DNA from: Solirubrobacteraceae bacterium
GTDB taxonomy: Bacteria; Actinomycetota; Thermoleophilia; Solirubrobacterales; Solirubrobacteraceae
Assembly: GCA_029263125.1 (NCBI GenBank)
Contig: JAJCYD010000005.1
Coordinates: forward strand, 39,720 to 103,719
Direction of reading: 5' to 3'
DNA length: 64,000 bases
Shown here in pieces: positions 9,820-20,673 of the stretch. The notes beneath the pieces were generated by a model. That model was not told the origin of the DNA. It saw only the letters and a program-made list of their open reading frames with translations, and did not search any database. A program made the translations under genes and the position numbers. Positions within the stretch are counted from its first letter, which is position 1, and each line of letters starts with the position of its first letter.

Positions 9820-9958
9820 GATGTGCGGGGTCTGGGAAACGGGACGCTGATGCGAGCATCGTATCCGGCCCGCGGATGAGCCTCGTCTCGTGATTGCTGG
9901 TCAGCACCTCGGCGAGACCGCCGCTCGTGAAACCGCCGCGGCGGCGGCCGCCCGAGCG

Positions 9959-10828
9959 TCACGGTCGCTCGGCCACGCCCGGGCCGGCGGGTTGCCTCCC
10001 GGCAGCCATGCGCTGGATCCCAGCGAGGTCGCGGTGGGACCGCACGCCCTCGAAGCCGACGTGCTCGAGCAGCGCCCGCACCGCGCCGGCCTGCCCCGCG
10101 CCGTGCTCGATCGCGAGCAGGCCACCGGCCGTCAGCGCCGCGGCGGCCGCGGGCACGAGCCGGCGGATGACGTCGAGCCCGTCCTCGCCGGCGAACAGCG
10201 CGCCCGCCGGCTCGTGCTGCGTGATCTCGGGCGCAAGCGACGCCCGCTCGTCCTCGGCGACATACGGCGGATTGGACAGCACGGCGTCGCACGCCCGCAC
10301 GCCGGCGAGCAGATCGCCCTCCTGCAGGCGCACGTCGAGCTTCAGCACGGCCGCGTTGGCGCGCGCGACGTCCAGCGCATCCGCGCTGACGTCGGTGCCG
10401 AGCACATCGAGGTCGGGGCGCTCGTGCTTGAGCGCCAGCGCGACCGCCCCGCTGCCGGTGCCGACGTCCACCACGCGCGCGCCTGCGGGCAGCGTCAGCC
10501 CGGCCTCGACGAGCAGCTCGGTCTCCGGCCGCGGGACGAGCACCCGCGGGTCGACGAGCAGGTCGATGTGGCGAAAGCCCTTGCTGCCCAGGATGTAGGC
10601 GACCGGCTCGCGCATGACCGAGCGCCTCCGCACGGCGTCCTGAAACCCCCTCACCGCGGGGCCCGTGACCTCGCGCGACGGGTCGGTGAACAGCGCGGTC
10701 CGATCCACGCCCAGCGCATGCGCGAGCAGCAGCTCGGCGTCCAGGCGCGGCGAGTCCGATCCGGCGGCGCCGATCGCGATCACGGCGGAGTCCAGCGCCT
10801 CGCGAACGGTCACTCCGCCGAAGCTCAC
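9959..10828 (-). CDS. prmC: Peptide chain release factor N5-glutamine methyltransferase PrmC
   Basis: [20 protein letters not shown] and [12 protein letters not shown] (NPPY). Confidence 0.96.
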   Translation of the reverse strand: MSFGGVTVREALDSAVIAIGAAGSDSPRLDAELLLAHALGVDRTALFTDPSREVTGPAVRGFQDAVRRRSVMREPVAYILGSKGFRHIDLLVDPRVLVPRPETELLVEAGLTLPAGARVVDVGTGSGAVALALKHERPDLDVLGTDVSADALDVARANAAVLKLDVRLQEGDLLAGVRACDAVLSNPPYVAEDERASLAPEITQHEPAGALFAGEDGLDVIRRLVPAAAAALTAGGLLAIEHGAGQAGAVRALLEHVGFEGVRSHRDLAGIQRMAAGRQPAGPGVAERP

Positions 10829-11880
10829 GACGAGGGCGTAGCGGCCTGCAGTTCCAGCGCGCGGCGCTTCTCGTCGGACTGCAGCGCCGCCGTGAACTCG
10901 TCGAGCTGGCCCTCGAGGACGTCGTCGAGGTTGTGGACGGTGAAGTTGATGCGATGGTCGGTGACGCGCCGCTGGCTGTAGTTGTAGGTGCGGATCTTCT
11001 CCGCGCGCTCGCCCGTGCCGACCTGCGAGCGGCGGTCGGCCGCGACCTCCGCCTGCTGCTCGGCGAGCGCCGCGTCATACAGGCGCGCGCGCAGCACGCG
11101 CATCGCCCGCTCGCGGTTCTGAAGCTGGGACTTCTCGTCCTGCATCGAGACGACGATGCCGCTCGGGCGGTGGGTGATGCGCACCGCCGAGTCGGTCGTG
11201 TTGACCGACTGCCCGCCGGGCCCCGAGGAGCGGTAGACGTCGATCTGCAGGTCGCTCTGATCGATCTGCACGTCGACCTCCTCGGCCTCGGGCAGCACCG
11301 CGACGGTCGCTGTCGAGGTGTGCGTGCGGCCCTGGGACTCGGTCTCGGGCACACGCTGGACGCGGTGCGTGCCGCCCTCGAACTTGAAGATCGAGTACGC
11401 CCCGTCGCCCTTGATCGCGAACGTGTAGGCGCCGTCTGTCGCCTCCAGCAACTCCACCGTCAGCCGCAGGCGCTCGGCGTACTTGGACAGCATGCGCACG
11501 ACGTCGCCGGCCCACAGGCCGGCCTCGTCGCCCCCGGCGCCGCCGCGCACCTCGACGATGACGCTCTTCTCGTCGAGGGGATCGCGCTGGACCATCGCCA
11601 GGCGGATCTCCTCCTCCAGGCGCTCGATCTGCGCGCGTGCGTCTCCGAGCATCTCGCGCACCTCGGCGTCCTCGCCCTCGTCGAGCATCGCGCGCGCCTC
11701 GGCCTCGTCGGAGACGGCCTCGCGCCATTGCTCGGCGAGCTTGGCCGCCACCTCGAGCTGGCGGAACGTCCGGCCGGCCTCGGCCGCACGGTGACGATCC
11801 CCGAACACGTCGGGATCTGACAGCTCGCGTTGCACGTCGGCGAAGCGCGCCTCGATCTGCTCGACGAGTTGCTCGATCAC
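10825..11880 (-). CDS. prfA: Peptide chain release factor 1
   Basis: [15 protein letters not shown]..., [23 protein letters not shown] start at 11880 ([13 protein letters not shown]). Confidence 0.97.
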   Translation of the reverse strand: MIEQLVEQIEARFADVQRELSDPDVFGDRHRAAEAGRTFRQLEVAAKLAEQWREAVSDEAEARAMLDEGEDAEVREMLGDARAQIERLEEEIRLAMVQRDPLDEKSVIVEVRGGAGGDEAGLWAGDVVRMLSKYAERLRLTVELLEATDGAYTFAIKGDGAYSIFKFEGGTHRVQRVPETESQGRTHTSTATVAVLPEAEEVDVQIDQSDLQIDVYRSSGPGGQSVNTTDSAVRITHRPSGIVVSMQDEKSQLQNRERAMRVLRARLYDAALAEQQAEVAADRRSQVGTGERAEKIRTYNYSQRRVTDHRINFTVHNLDDVLEGQLDEFTAALQSDEKRRALELQAATPSS

Positions 11881-12028
11881 GGAACCGAGGGTAATGCAGC
11901 TCGTCTGCCGCGTTCGCTCGAGGATTGAGCGAAGGCTCAGGACATATAAGGCTTTCAACGATCCAGCTCGATTGCTCAAGCTGGCGCTCGAAGCATCCGA
12001 TGCAGTCGCCGTGGCCGACCGGTCGACG

Positions 12029-13999
12029 ATGCGCCCAACCGCACGCGGGATCCCGCTCGCACCGCTCGACGTTCACGCGACCGCGGCGCTGGATCGCCTC
12101 ACGCGCTGGGCTGCTCGCGCCCTGCGCGCCCAGGATGCGTTCGTGCTGCTCGTCGATTGCCGGGGCGGGCTGGAGACGAGCGCAGGCGAGGCGCTGCGCT
12201 CGCCGGACACACTCGCGCACTGCGAAGCCATCGTCGAGAGCGCCAGCGCCCATGCGACCGACGACGGAGCGGTTCTCGGCGCCCCGCTGATTGACAGCAC
12301 CGGCTGCGTGCTGGGGTGCCTGTGCGTCACGGACACGCGACCGCGGGCGTGGTCAGCGCACGATCACGAGCTGGTCTGCGAGCTGGCGCGCTCGGCGACG
12401 ACGGAGCTCGAGCTGCGCACCACGCGTGCGATGGCTGACCGCGAGAAGCGCTGGAGTGACGGACAGGCCGCCGTGCTGGAGTCGATCGCGGCGCGGGCCC
12501 CGCTGCGCGCCACGCTGACCACGCTGCTGCAGGTCGCCGAGGCCCATGCTCCCGGCATGCTGACCTCGGTCCTGCTGGTCGAGCACGCGCGCGGCGGCGA
12601 CGTGCTGCGCCATGCCGCCGGGCCGAGCCTGCCGCGCAGCTTCACGAGCCGGGTGGACCGCATCGCGGTCAGAGACGGACACGGCATGTGCGCGGCGGCG
12701 GCACACCGCCGCGAGCCGGTGATCGTGCTCGACATCGCCACCGATCCGCTCACCGCGCCGTTCGTGCAGATCGCCGCCGCCCACGGCCTGCACGCGGGCT
12801 GGTCGACGCCGATCATGTCCGGCGGCGGCGGCGTGCTGGGAACCTTCGCCCTGTACTACGGGTCCACGCGCCCACCGAAGCCCAGCGACGAGATCGTGAT
12901 CGAGCGCTCGATCCATCTCGCCAGGCTGGCGATCGAACAGGTTCACGGCGCCGATGCGCTGCGCCGCAGCGCCACGCAAGCCCGCACGCTGGCGCGCGAC
13001 CAGACCGCACTGCAGCGCGTCGCCACGGCGGTCGCGGCGGAGAGCGATCCCGCCAGCGTCTTCGAGCTCATCGCCGGGCAGGTGGGCCAGCTGCTACGCG
13101 CCGATGCCGGCTACGTGCTGCGCTTCGCCGCCGACGGCGACGAGTTCACGACGATGGGGTCCTGGGGGCGTGCGGACACCAACGTGCTCGAACCCGGCGA
13201 GGTCCGCATCCCCGCGCCCGACGGGCTGTGCGCCCAGCTTCGCCGCGGCCGCGGCGCACGGCGGCGCAGCGTCCCCGCGGGCGAACATCTGTTCCCACAG
13301 CTGCACCGCATCGCCGCGCCGATCGTCGTCGAGCGCACGCCGTGGGGCATGATCGTCGCGCTGCGCGACCGCCGCGGCGCGTTCGCGCGCGATGACGACA
13401 AGCGCATCGTGCGCCTGGCACAGCTCGCGAGCGTCGCGGTCGCCAACGCCCGCGTCCGCGAGCGCCTCGCCACGCAGGCCTTGACCGACCCGCTGACCGG
13501 GCTGGCCAACCGGCGCGCCTTCGATCGACGCCTGATCGAAGAGACCGAGCGCGCGCATCGCCACGGCCGCGAGCTGTCGCTGATGCTCGTCGACATCGAC
13601 CACTTCAAGGCGATCAACGACCGCCTCGGCCACGCGGCCGGCGATCGCGTGCTCGCAGACGTCACCCGCGACCTACGAGCGGCCACGCGCCTCGGCGATC
13701 TGCTGGCACGTGTCGGCGGGGACGAGCTGGCGATGATCCTCGCCGACTGTGGCTCGCGCCAAGCTGCCGATGTCGCCGGCCGCATGCTGCTGGCGATCGG
13801 AGCGGACGTCGAGCTCGGCGGGCGCCAACCCGTCACGCTGTCAATCGGCGTCGCCGGCGTACGACCCAGGCAATCCGCCGACGAGCTGCTGCGCCGCGCC
13901 GACCAGGCGCTCTACCGGGCCAAGAACGGCGGGCGCAACCAGGTCGTCGCCGACGACGAGGGGCCGGCGAGCGCCGTCGGGCCCGGCGCTCGGCGCTGA
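12029..13999 (+). CDS. GAF-domain (multiple) diguanylate cyclase
   Basis: GAF-like repeats then [19 protein letters not shown]...[19 protein letters not shown]...[18 protein letters not shown] (GGDEL variant with an RxxD motif); start uncertain (12011 or 12029). Confidence 0.88.
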   Translation: MRPTARGIPLAPLDVHATAALDRLTRWAARALRAQDAFVLLVDCRGGLETSAGEALRSPDTLAHCEAIVESASAHATDDGAVLGAPLIDSTGCVLGCLCVTDTRPRAWSAHDHELVCELARSATTELELRTTRAMADREKRWSDGQAAVLESIAARAPLRATLTTLLQVAEAHAPGMLTSVLLVEHARGGDVLRHAAGPSLPRSFTSRVDRIAVRDGHGMCAAAAHRREPVIVLDIATDPLTAPFVQIAAAHGLHAGWSTPIMSGGGGVLGTFALYYGSTRPPKPSDEIVIERSIHLARLAIEQVHGADALRRSATQARTLARDQTALQRVATAVAAESDPASVFELIAGQVGQLLRADAGYVLRFAADGDEFTTMGSWGRADTNVLEPGEVRIPAPDGLCAQLRRGRGARRRSVPAGEHLFPQLHRIAAPIVVERTPWGMIVALRDRRGAFARDDDKRIVRLAQLASVAVANARVRERLATQALTDPLTGLANRRAFDRRLIEETERAHRHGRELSLMLVDIDHFKAINDRLGHAAGDRVLADVTRDLRAATRLGDLLARVGGDELAMILADCGSRQAADVAGRMLLAIGADVELGGRQPVTLSIGVAGVRPRQSADELLRRADQALYRAKNGGRNQVVADDEGPASAVGPGARR

Positions 14000-14026
14000 C
14001 CACCCGCAGCGCTCGGCTCGGCTCGA

Positions 14027-15043
14027 TCAGGCGACGACCTCGATGGCGATGCGGTCGTCGTCGGTGACCTCGACCGGCGCGTCGAGCACCAACACGGCCT
14101 GCAGCGCCGCGATCGCGACCGCGAGCTGGCCGAGGTCGGGCTCGCGGGTGGTCAGCAGCTGCAGCTTCATCCCGGGCACCATCAGGGCCCGCGCCCAGCG
14201 CTTGGAGCGGTTGCGCCCCATCCACTTGATGACCTCGAACGCCAACCCCGCGACGAGCGGGATGCCGACGACCCGCGAGGCGAACAGCCAGTACCACGCG
14301 GGCGTCCCGAGCGGCGCGAAGACGACGATCGCGACGACCATGACGATCAGCATGAAGCTCGTCCCGCAGCGCGGATGCAGGCGGCTGAAGCGCTGCGCGT
14401 TCTCGGGCGTCAGCTCGAGGCCGGCCTCGTAGCAGGAGATCGTCTTGTGCTCGGCGCCGTGGTACTCGAACACGCGCCGCAGGTCCTTCATCCGCGAGAC
14501 TAGGTAGATGTAGGTCAGGAAGATCGAGATCCGCAGCACCTTCTCGACGAGCACGAAGACCAGCGAATTGGGCAGCGAGTCCCTGATGAGGCTCGTCAAC
14601 GCGACGGGCAGCAGGAAGAACAGCCCCACTGCCAGCGCCAGGGCGAACGCGACCGTCCCGAACCACGTGCCGCCGGAGACCGGTGCGTCCTCGTCGGGCG
14701 TGTGCGTGTCAACCGAGATGTTCAGCGCGAGGAAGCCGATCCGCAGCGACTCGACGAGCGCGACGACACCGCGCACGATCGGCACGCGCATCCAGCGATG
14801 GCGCTTGAGCACGGAGTCCAGCGGGAAGCGCTGGATCTCGACGGCCCCGCGCGTGGCCTCGCCGAGCTGCATGCGGCGGCCGTCGGCGATCTGCTCGGGG
14901 GCGGGAGCGCGAACCGCCACGGCCCATGCCGAGACGCCGCGCATCATCACGCCTTCGATCACGGCCTGCCCGCCGACGGGCAGGTCACGACCGGCTACTG
15001 GTGCGCCGTCAGGCAGCCGATGTCCGTCCGGGGCGGCTGCCAA
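14027..15043 (-). CDS. DUF1385 membrane protein
   Basis: GGQAVIEGVMMRG...FEYHGAEHKTISCYEAGLELT...RLHPRCGTSF. Confidence 0.92.
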   Translation of the reverse strand: MAAAPDGHRLPDGAPVAGRDLPVGGQAVIEGVMMRGVSAWAVAVRAPAPEQIADGRRMQLGEATRGAVEIQRFPLDSVLKRHRWMRVPIVRGVVALVESLRIGFLALNISVDTHTPDEDAPVSGGTWFGTVAFALALAVGLFFLLPVALTSLIRDSLPNSLVFVLVEKVLRISIFLTYIYLVSRMKDLRRVFEYHGAEHKTISCYEAGLELTPENAQRFSRLHPRCGTSFMLIVMVVAIVVFAPLGTPAWYWLFASRVVGIPLVAGLAFEVIKWMGRNRSKRWARALMVPGMKLQLLTTREPDLGQLAVAIAALQAVLVLDAPVEVTDDDRIAIEVVA

Positions 15044-15052
15044 GAGCGGGCT

Positions 15053-15265
15053 CTACCCGGCGGCTTGGCGCTTGGCGGCGCGCCGCTTGAAGCGGTCCAC
15101 GCGGCCACCGGTGTCCACGAGCTTTTGGCGGCCCGTGTAGAAGGGATGGCAGTTCGAGCAGATCTCGACCTTGATGTCCGGCGTGGTCGAGCGCGTCTCG
15201 AACTCGTTGCCGCACGTGCAGCGGACGTGGGCGGTGACGTATTCGGGATGGATGTCGGTCTTCAT
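15053..15265 (-). CDS. rpmE: 50S ribosomal protein L31 (Zn-binding form)
   Basis: [27 protein letters not shown]...[28 protein letters not shown]. Confidence 0.97.
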   Translation of the reverse strand: MKTDIHPEYVTAHVRCTCGNEFETRSTTPDIKVEICSNCHPFYTGRQKLVDTGGRVDRFKRRAAKRQAAG

Positions 15266-15347
15266 GGTGCCGAGCAGTCTATCGGCAGGGTCGCGGGCTC
15301 CCGGCACGCCCAAGCGCCCATGAGCGGACACATGATCGGTGCTCAGA

Positions 15348-17081
15348 TCAGGTGTCGCGGTACAGCGGGCCGTCGCCGCCCTCGGGCACCGTCAAGCGCC
15401 CGCCCTTGGCCGTGATCGCCCCGCACTGCACGCAGTTGGTGTAGTTGACGATCAGGTCGACCTTGCCGGTCTCGGGGGCGTCCTCGGGGATCTCATAGAC
15501 GCCGGCCGGGCACATCCAGACCCACGTCTCGGCCAGCTCGCGCGGGACGCGCTGCTGCACGCGGATGTGGTTGGGCGCGTCGTCGCGCGTGGCGTTCCCG
15601 GTGATGTAGACCGAGGAGAGCTTGTCGAAGGTGTACGTGCCGTCGGGCTTGGGATAGCCGTCCTTCGTGTCGCCGACGAACATCTCGCGCTGGTCGTTGC
15701 GATGCCACGGCCGCCGGCCGCCCGGAAAGCGGCCCTTGGTGGCGATCAGGAGGTTGACGAGCGGCCCGCCGCGCAGGAAGCCCTTCTGAAACGGCTGGCG
15801 CGTGTTGCGCACCTCATAGAGCTCCGAGCCGATCGAGGACTGCTCGACGGCATCCTCGTAGGAGCTGAGGTCGTCGTCGCCGCGCCCGAGCGCCGCGTAG
15901 ATCGCCTCGGCCGCCAGCATCCCGGAGCGGATCGAGTGGTGCACGCCCTTCAGCGCCACGGTGTCGACCATGCCGCCCGAGTCACCGGCCAGCAGCGCTC
16001 CGGGCATCGTGAGCTTGGGCATCGACCAGTAGCCGCCGGCGGGCAGCGCCTTGGCGCCCCAGCTCACGCGCTCTCCCCCCTCGAGGATGTCGCGCACGAG
16101 CGGGTGCAGCTTGAACTGCTGCAGCAGGTCATGGGCGGAGGTCGTCGCGTCGGCGTACTCAAGGTCCACGACGAAGCCGATGCTGACATACGCCTCACCG
16201 GTCGTCTCGTCGTTCATCGGATAGATCCACGTGCCGCCGATCTGCCCGTAGCGCGGCGAGAGCTTCAGCGGCCACGGCCCGATCGTGTGGATGATGCGAT
16301 CAAGGGGCTTCGGGACCTTCCAGACCTCCTTGACGCCGAGCTCCCAGACCTGCGTCTCACAGCCGTCGGCGAGGTCGAACTCGCGGATGGCGGCACCCGT
16401 CAGGTGGCCCCAGCACCCCTCCGCCAGGACGGTCGCGCGGGCCTTGACATCGGTCCCGGGCTCGAAGTTCTTCAGCGGTTGGCCATCCTTGCCCCGGCCC
16501 TTGTCGCCCGAACGCACGCCGACGACGGCGCCGTCCTGGACGATCAGCTGGGACGCCGCCGTCTCCGTGAGGATGGTCGCGCCGGCCTCCTCGGCGATGC
16601 GCTGCTGGTAGCGCGCCAGGGCCGAGACCGAGATGACCTCGTTGCCGTGGTTCTGAAAGGGCGGCGGAGCCGGGATCCGAAGCGCCCGCTTGCCGTTGGG
16701 CAGCATGTAGACGGCTTCCTGGGTGACCTCGCCGAAGCCGAAGCCCTCAAGGCGCCAGTGCTTGCGCTCCAGGTCCGGGAAGAGCTCCTGCAGGGGGGCG
16801 GGACGCATGACCGCGCCGGAGAGGTTGTGGCCGCCGCACGTCTTGGCCTTCTCGATCACCGCGACCGGGACCTCGCCGAGGGACTCCAGCAGCTCCTCGT
16901 CGTCGTCGAGTAACTGCAGCAGCCGGTTGGCGCACGCAAGCCCCGCCGTGCCGCCTCCGACGATCGCGACGCCGACCTCGATCAGGTCGTCCTCGTCATC
17001 CAGGCCGTGCTTGACGAACTCCGCCTGCGGGTCTACCGGGGGCGGGTACTCGTCGGGTGCCGTGGTCTGCACGATCGGCAT
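15348..17081 (-). CDS. Electron transfer flavoprotein-ubiquinone oxidoreductase-like (FixC family)
   Basis: 577 aa; [20 protein letters not shown] and C-terminal ferredoxin-like region with cysteines; adjacent to etfAB. Confidence 0.88.
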   Translation of the reverse strand: MPIVQTTAPDEYPPPVDPQAEFVKHGLDDEDDLIEVGVAIVGGGTAGLACANRLLQLLDDDEELLESLGEVPVAVIEKAKTCGGHNLSGAVMRPAPLQELFPDLERKHWRLEGFGFGEVTQEAVYMLPNGKRALRIPAPPPFQNHGNEVISVSALARYQQRIAEEAGATILTETAASQLIVQDGAVVGVRSGDKGRGKDGQPLKNFEPGTDVKARATVLAEGCWGHLTGAAIREFDLADGCETQVWELGVKEVWKVPKPLDRIIHTIGPWPLKLSPRYGQIGGTWIYPMNDETTGEAYVSIGFVVDLEYADATTSAHDLLQQFKLHPLVRDILEGGERVSWGAKALPAGGYWSMPKLTMPGALLAGDSGGMVDTVALKGVHHSIRSGMLAAEAIYAALGRGDDDLSSYEDAVEQSSIGSELYEVRNTRQPFQKGFLRGGPLVNLLIATKGRFPGGRRPWHRNDQREMFVGDTKDGYPKPDGTYTFDKLSSVYITGNATRDDAPNHIRVQQRVPRELAETWVWMCPAGVYEIPEDAPETGKVDLIVNYTNCVQCGAITAKGGRLTVPEGGDGPLYRDT

Positions 17082-17090
17082 GCTCGCGGC

Positions 17091-18056
17091 CTACGCCTTC
17101 TTCGCCTTCACGGCCTCGGTGAGCTTGGGCAGGATCTTGTTGAGGTCGCCGACGATGCCCAGATCGGAGTACTCGAAGATCGGGGCGTTCTGGTCCTTGT
17201 TGATCGCCACGATGTGCTCTGACGCCTGCATCCCGACTTTGTGCTGAATCGCGCCCGAGATGCCCGCGGCGAGGTAGAGCTTCGGCGCGACGGTCTTGCC
17301 GGTCTGGCCGATCTGTGTCGAATACGGGTACCACCCCGCGTCGACCACAGCCCGTGTCGCCGCGACGGCGCCACCCAGCGCCTCGGCGAGCGCCTCGCAG
17401 AGCTCGAAGCCCTCGGCCTTGCCCAGCCCACGGCCGCCGGCGACGAGGACGTCGGCGCCCTCGATGTCGACTTCCGCCCCACGGGCCTCTCCGCGCGTGA
17501 CCATCGTCGCCTGCGTCGACCACGGCGACAGCTGCACGCTCACGTCCTCGACGGTGGCGGTGTCCTCGCCCGCCACGGGAACGTCGAACGCGTTGAGGCG
17601 GGCGATGATGATCCCGCGGTCCTTGTACTGCGACGTCGAGATCGACGAGTCGCCGTGGATCGGGCGCTCGGCGGTGAGCTTGCCATCGGCGGCCGAGACG
17701 CTCGTGACCTCCATCGTGACGCCCGCGTTCAGCCGCGCGGCGAGGCCGGCGCCGATCTCGAAGCCGAGCAGACCGCCGCCAAACAGCGCGTAGCCGTGGC
17801 CGCCCTCGTCCATCACCGAGGCCATGACGTCGATGACCGGCTGGGCGAGGCCTTCGGGCGCGTCCTTGGCGCGAAAGACCTTGCTCGCGCCGTAGCCGCC
17901 GAGCGAGGCGGCAAGGTCGTCGGGACAATCGCCGATGACGACCGCGTGCGCCTCGGAGCCCAGCTCGCCGGCGAGGCGCGCGGCCTCGGCGACGGCGCCG
18001 AGCGAGTTCTTGTTGAAGGCGCCCTCGTAGTGCAGGGCGTAGACGAGGATGTTCAC
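17091..18056 (-). CDS. etfA: Electron transfer flavoprotein alpha subunit
   Basis: APKLYLAAGISGAIQHKVGMQASEHIVAINKDQNAPIFEYSDLGIVGDLNKILPKL. Confidence 0.96.
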   Translation of the reverse strand: MNILVYALHYEGAFNKNSLGAVAEAARLAGELGSEAHAVVIGDCPDDLAASLGGYGASKVFRAKDAPEGLAQPVIDVMASVMDEGGHGYALFGGGLLGFEIGAGLAARLNAGVTMEVTSVSAADGKLTAERPIHGDSSISTSQYKDRGIIIARLNAFDVPVAGEDTATVEDVSVQLSPWSTQATMVTRGEARGAEVDIEGADVLVAGGRGLGKAEGFELCEALAEALGGAVAATRAVVDAGWYPYSTQIGQTGKTVAPKLYLAAGISGAIQHKVGMQASEHIVAINKDQNAPIFEYSDLGIVGDLNKILPKLTEAVKAKKA

Positions 18057-18847
18057 GACAACAGCTTCCTTTCGTCCAGCCAGGCGACGATCTTCTCGAC
18101 GGTGTCGTTGGTGTCCTCGTCCTCGATGATCGTGCCGCCGGACTTCTCGGGCGGCGCCTTGAACGCGCCGCAGACGACCTTCGATCCCGCCTCGCCGACA
18201 CGGTCGGCCTCGATGTCGGCGTCGGCGATCGCCAGCGCGTCCAGCGGCTTCTTCTTGGCACCCATGATCGCTTTCAGCGACGGGTAGCGCGGCTCGTTGA
18301 TGGCGTCTCCTACGGAGATCACGGCCGGCAGCTTGATGTCGACGGTGTCATAGCCGTACTCGGCCTGGCGCTCGCAGCGCAGCGAGCCCTCCGCGACGTC
18401 CATCTTGATGACCTGCGTCAGCGACGGCATCATCAGGTGGTCGGCGACGACCGCGCCGATCGTGTAGCACTCGCCGTCGTCTGACTGCTGACCCAGCAGG
18501 ACGAGGTCGGGGCTCTCGCGGGACAGCACCTTCGCCAGGGCGTAGCCCGTGGCCGCGACGTCAGAGCCCGCCAGCGCGTCGTCGGAGAGATGCACCGAGC
18601 GGTCGGCACCGAGCGAGACGGCCTTGTGCAGGGCGCGCACCGCGGTGCTCGGGCCCATCGTGACGGCGACGATCTCGTCGACCTCGACCACACCGCCCTC
18701 CCTGACCTGCATCGCTGCCTCGATCGCGTGCGTGTCGTAGGGATTCAGCGCGCGCTCGCCGGCACGGTCCATGCGGCCGGTCTGCGGGTTGATCCGCTTC
18801 TCGACGGCGGCGTCGGGCACCTCCTTGACGAGGACGCAGATCTTCAT
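18053..18847 (-). CDS. etfB: Electron transfer flavoprotein beta subunit
   Basis: MKICVLVKEVPDAAVEKRINPQTG...LNPYDTHAIEAAMQ. Confidence 0.96.
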   Translation of the reverse strand: MKICVLVKEVPDAAVEKRINPQTGRMDRAGERALNPYDTHAIEAAMQVREGGVVEVDEIVAVTMGPSTAVRALHKAVSLGADRSVHLSDDALAGSDVAATGYALAKVLSRESPDLVLLGQQSDDGECYTIGAVVADHLMMPSLTQVIKMDVAEGSLRCERQAEYGYDTVDIKLPAVISVGDAINEPRYPSLKAIMGAKKKPLDALAIADADIEADRVGEAGSKVVCGAFKAPPEKSGGTIIEDEDTNDTVEKIVAWLDERKLLS

Positions 18848-18892
18848 CGGTCCAGAGCCTCCTTGAGGGGTCGCATGCGGTCAGGATAACCC

Positions 18893-18910
18893 ATTGACTG
18901 ACCAGTCAAT
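18893..18910. promoter_or_regulatory. Perfect inverted repeat ATTGACTG-AC-CAGTCAAT upstream of etfB; putative TetR-type operator
   Basis: 8-bp perfect palindromic arms with a 2-bp spacer, 46 bp upstream of the etfB start; overlaps a TTGACT -35-like hexamer on the minus strand. Confidence 0.65.
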
Positions 18911-18933
18911 CGCGTGCCGTCGGCGCGCGCGGA

Positions 18934-19353
18934 TCAGACCGCGGCGACCGCGCCGCGGATGAAGTCGACGATCGCCTCCGTGCTCGATCCCGGCCCGAAC
19001 ACCGCGGCGACGCCGAGTCGCTTGAGCTCGGGAATGTCGTCGGAGGGGATCGTGCCCCCGACCGTGACGACGACGTCGTCGATCTCCTGCTCGGCCAGCA
19101 GCGACACGATGCGCGGGACGAGCGTCATGTGCGCGCCCGAGAGGATCGACAGCCCGACGGCGTCGGCGTCCTCCTGGATCACGGTCTCGACGATCTGCTC
19201 GGGCGTCTGGTGCAGGCCCGTGTAGATGACCTCCATGCCGGCGTCGCGCAGCGCGCGGGCGATGATCTTCGCCCCGCGGTCGTGGCCGTCGAGGCCGGGC
19301 TTGGCGACGACGACGCGGATCTTCGCGCTGGTGGAGGTGGAAGGCTGCGACAT
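18934..19353 (-). CDS. B12-binding small subunit of a split methylmalonyl-CoA-mutase-family enzyme
   Basis: 139 aa; [37 protein letters not shown] (DxHxxG), [14 protein letters not shown]. Confidence 0.95.
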   Translation of the reverse strand: MSQPSTSTSAKIRVVVAKPGLDGHDRGAKIIARALRDAGMEVIYTGLHQTPEQIVETVIQEDADAVGLSILSGAHMTLVPRIVSLLAEQEIDDVVVTVGGTIPSDDIPELKRLGVAAVFGPGSSTEAIVDFIRGAVAAV

Positions 19354-19435
19354 AGGTCCCCGAGGGGCCGGCGAGATGATAGTCGCGCGGGCTGGGGCTC
19401 GGCCCGCCAGCCCGGCCGCGTGTCTGGTGAGCCCT

Positions 19436-19912
19436 CTAGTCGCAGAAGATCTGATCGGGGTTGCTCACGCAGCTCTCCAGATCGTCGAACAACGAGCCGA
19501 CGCCGTCGAGGAACGACAGCAGGACGATCAGGCCGATGATCCCGAAGACGATCGCGACGATGCCGAGGATCAGCCCGGCGGTCGCCATCGACTGCTTCCC
19601 GACGACAGGTTCTCGGTCGGCTCTCCGGCGTCCGATCGCCCCGAAGACGATCGCCAGGACACCGAGCACCCAGGCGACCCAGAACGTCCAGGGAAGGATG
19701 CCGAAGACGACGCCGACGATCCCGCAGACGAGCGCCGCGATCGCGAACCCGTTGGTGGCCTGAGGCTCGACCGGCGCCGCGAACACGACCGGGACGACCT
19801 GTACCGGCCGGCGCTGCTCGGACCACTGCGCGCCATCCCAGTAGCGCTCACCGCCTTGGAGCTCGGGATCCGCATACCAGCCTGCCGCGGGTCCGGGCGT
19901 GGGCGGAAGCAC
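19436..19912 (-). CDS. DUF2510 + DUF4190 membrane protein
   Basis: [28 protein letters not shown] (DUF2510) then [21 protein letters not shown]... Confidence 0.75.
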   Translation of the reverse strand: MLPPTPGPAAGWYADPELQGGERYWDGAQWSEQRRPVQVVPVVFAAPVEPQATNGFAIAALVCGIVGVVFGILPWTFWVAWVLGVLAIVFGAIGRRRADREPVVGKQSMATAGLILGIVAIVFGIIGLIVLLSFLDGVGSLFDDLESCVSNPDQIFCD

Positions 19913-19970
19913 CCGCGCAACCTACCAACGCACGTTGCGATTCCCACAATCGGACAATAGTGTCAATCCC

Positions 19971-20315
19971 ATGACCGAGCCATGGCAAACGCCACCACTG
20001 TCCCCGCCCCCATCGTCCCCGCCCCCGCCGGCCGGCACGCCGGTGGGAGCCCAGCCGGTGTATGTCACGACGAAGACCAACGGATTCGCGGTCGCGTCGA
20101 TGGTGCTGGGAATCCTGTGGATCTACTGGATCGGCTCGATCCTCGCGCTGGTGTTCGGATACATCGCCAAGGGCCAGATCCAGCAGGCCGGCGGACGTGA
20201 GTCCGGCGGTGGCATGGCCGTCGCCGGCATCGTGCTGGGCTGGGTCGGCGTCGGCCTCCTGCTCGTGTTCATCGTGCTGATCGCGGTCGGCACGTCGTCA
20301 CTCGCCTGGTACTGA
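19971..20315 (+). CDS. DUF4190 domain membrane protein, paralog 1
   Basis: TKTNGFAVASMVLGILWIYWIGSILALVFGYIAKGQIQQAGGRESGGGMAVAGIVLGWVGVGLL. Confidence 0.85.
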   Translation: MTEPWQTPPLSPPPSSPPPPAGTPVGAQPVYVTTKTNGFAVASMVLGILWIYWIGSILALVFGYIAKGQIQQAGGRESGGGMAVAGIVLGWVGVGLLLVFIVLIAVGTSSLAWY

Positions 20316-20319
20316 ACTC

Positions 20320-20673
20320 ATGTCCGCATTTCCACCTCCGCCCGACGAACAGCCGTCACCGTTCGGTGCGCCGCCACCAGAGCCCGTCGTCGTCCACTCG
20401 CAGAGCACGAATGGCTTCGCAGTCGCCTCGCTCGTGCTGGGCATCATCTGGATCTTCTGGCTGGGCTCGATCCTGGCGTTGATCTTCGGTTACATCGCCA
20501 AGGGCCAGATCAACGCGTCCGCAGGCGCTCAGGGTGGTCGCGGGTTGGCGATCGCGGGCATCGTGCTCGGCTGGGTCGGCATCGGCATGCTGCTGCTCGT
20601 CCTGCTCTTCGGTGACATCACGTTCACCAGCAGCGGCGATCCATCGCCGTCGAACACTCCGCTGTTTGAGTAG
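20320..20673 (+). CDS. DUF4190 domain membrane protein, paralog 2
   Basis: STNGFAVASLVLGIIWIFWLGSILALIFGYIAKGQINASAGAQGGRGLAIAGIVLGWVGIGML; near-identical core to the upstream gene. Confidence 0.85.
   Translation: MSAFPPPPDEQPSPFGAPPPEPVVVHSQSTNGFAVASLVLGIIWIFWLGSILALIFGYIAKGQINASAGAQGGRGLAIAGIVLGWVGIGMLLLVLLFGDITFTSSGDPSPSNTPLFE

Noticed and set aside
9820-9958. CCGCCGCGGCGG palindrome and GATGC-GA-GCATC near prmC/tsaC as regulatory elements
   Set aside because: Short GC-only palindromes are expected by chance at this GC content; no supporting context.
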